DNA from: Nocardioides panaciterrulae
GTDB taxonomy: Bacteria > Actinomycetota > Actinomycetes > Propionibacteriales > Nocardioidaceae
DNA length: 64,000 bases
Reading direction: 5' to 3'
Assembly (NCBI RefSeq): GCF_013409645.1
Contig: NZ_JACCBG010000001.1
Location: forward strand, 3,904,001-3,968,000
Positions 63,349-64,000 of this stretch are shown here, in pieces. The number at the start of each line of letters is the position of its first letter. Position 1 is the stretch's first letter. The translations under genes and the position numbers were made by a program. The notes under the pieces are model-generated. The model was not told the origin of the DNA, did not search any database, and saw nothing but the letters and a program-made list of their open reading frames with translations.

Positions 63349-64000
63349 TCACCCGGCTGACCGTCGACCGGCGAACGGTCCCCCGGCGCCGAACGCGAGC
63401 GCCGCGAACCGCTCGCCGATCCGCCGGTGCGTCGCCGCGTCGGGGTGCACCTCGTCGGGCAGCGGCAGCTCGGCGTAGTCGGCCGCGGCGTAGAGCTCCA
63501 GGCCGTCGAGGTGGTGCAGGTGCGGGTCGGCGACCGCGCGCTCGCGCACGATCCGGGCGAGCTCCTCGCGGATGACCGTGAGCGTCAGCCGGCCCGCCGC
63601 CACCTCCGCCGGGTCGCCGGTGGCCCGGAACCGCAGCTGTCCGGCGGCGAGCCCCTCGGGGTCGAACGCCAGCGGGCCGGGCGTCTGCTCCTGGACCCGG
63701 CAGTAGATCGCGGAGACGACCAGCAGCGGCGTGGTGGGGTGGCCCTCCCGGATCGTGTCGAGGAAGCCGTGCACGGCGGGCGCGAAGGCCCGCAGCCGCA
63801 TCAGGTCGGTGTTGACCACGTTGATGCCGATCTTGACGCTGATCAGGTCGGCGGGGGTGTCCCGCATCACCCGGGCCGTGAACGGGTCGAGCAGCGCGCC
63901 GCCGCCGAGCCCGAGGTTGACCAGCTCCACCCCGGCGTACGACGCCGCGAGGGCCGGCCAGGTGGTGCTCGGGCTGGCGGCGTCCGAACCGTGGCTGATC
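63349..64000 (-). CDS. SGNH/GDSL hydrolase, 5' truncated by window end
   Basis: The visible 217 codons, open to the end of the window, start ISHGSDAASPSTTWPALAAS (block I, the usual catalytic-serine region, here partly outside), then VNLGLGGGALLDPFTARVM (block II Gly), IKIGINVVN-like SVKIGINVVNTD (block III Asn) and LPDEVHPDAATH (block V Asp/His). The motifs fit SGNH esterases acting on small esters or carbohydrates. The start and any signal peptide lie beyond base 64000. Confidence 0.85.
   Translation of the reverse strand, partial: ISHGSDAASPSTTWPALAASYAGVELVNLGLGGGALLDPFTARVMRDTPADLISVKIGINVVNTDLMRLRAFAPAVHGFLDTIREGHPTTPLLVVSAIYCRVQEQTPGPLAFDPEGLAAGQLRFRATGDPAEVAAGRLTLTVIREELARIVRERAVADPHLHHLDGLELYAAADYAELPLPDEVHPDAATHRRIGERFAALAFGAGGPFAGRRSAG

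Overview
The window is chromosomal DNA of a very GC-rich actinobacterium. Third codon positions are almost all G or C, GTG starts are common, and it carries a WhiB protein, a type VII secretion (ESX-like) locus and many 4-base ATGA/GTGA gene overlaps. A Nocardioides-like (Nocardioidaceae) host is my inference from overall feel; no 16S gene is present to confirm it. From about 1.7 to 32.7 kb the gene order follows the Mycobacterium tuberculosis segment Rv3667 (acs) to Rv3721c (dnaX), with insertions.

Layout. 1-3.7 kb: acetate uptake and activation (truncated SSS symporter, SatP-type transporter, acetyl-CoA synthetase). 3.9-5.8 kb: nhaA and a holin-like membrane protein, bordered by a palindromic repeat family (called B here). 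5.9-9.1 kb: tightly coupled minus-strand operon nth-tlpA-nudix-marP, divergent from a CRP/FNR regulator. 9.9-13.2 kb: an accessory insertion (ECF sigma factor, membrane beta-propeller protein, AbiEi/DUF559-type protein) placed between crp and the MBL-NUDIX-RidA-DUF4177 operon, neighbours in M. tuberculosis; three clusters of one roughly 22-bp tandem repeat (family A) mark its two ends and its middle. 15.6-18.3 kb: DUF5709, VOC protein and 3-oxoacid CoA-transferase. 18.4-25.1 kb: two ArsA-type ATPases, whiB, bifunctional penicillin-binding protein, YqeY, metallophosphoesterase. 25.3-33.1 kb: tRNA-Pro, aspartate kinase/semialdehyde dehydrogenase operon, recR-ybaB-dnaX, SRP RNA and tRNA-Ser.

35.4-48.8 kb is a type VII secretion locus: mycosin, EccB, two different EccD-like proteins, a WXG100 pair, a PPE-like low-complexity protein and a one-piece three-ATPase EccC on the opposite strand; no EccE or EspG is seen. 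48.9-64 kb holds LytR_C, a K+/H+ antiporter, an aminotransferase, a MoxR/VWA pair, an RTX remnant, a crotonase, a histidine-rich NlpC/P60 hydrolase behind a probable c-di-AMP (ydaO) riboswitch, an ABC-2 exporter, DUF1918, a P-type ATPase, HU, DUF1876 and the start of an SGNH hydrolase.

Cross-cutting observations. At least a dozen genes have a -10-like hexamer 6-7 nt before the start codon and no Shine-Dalgarno, which predicts leaderless mRNAs. Repeat families A and B sit directly after stop codons of conserved genes and coincide with the borders of inserted genes; the repeat-bounded DUF559 segment is my best candidate for an undescribed element. All functional calls rest on reading motifs and family knowledge; no database search was run.
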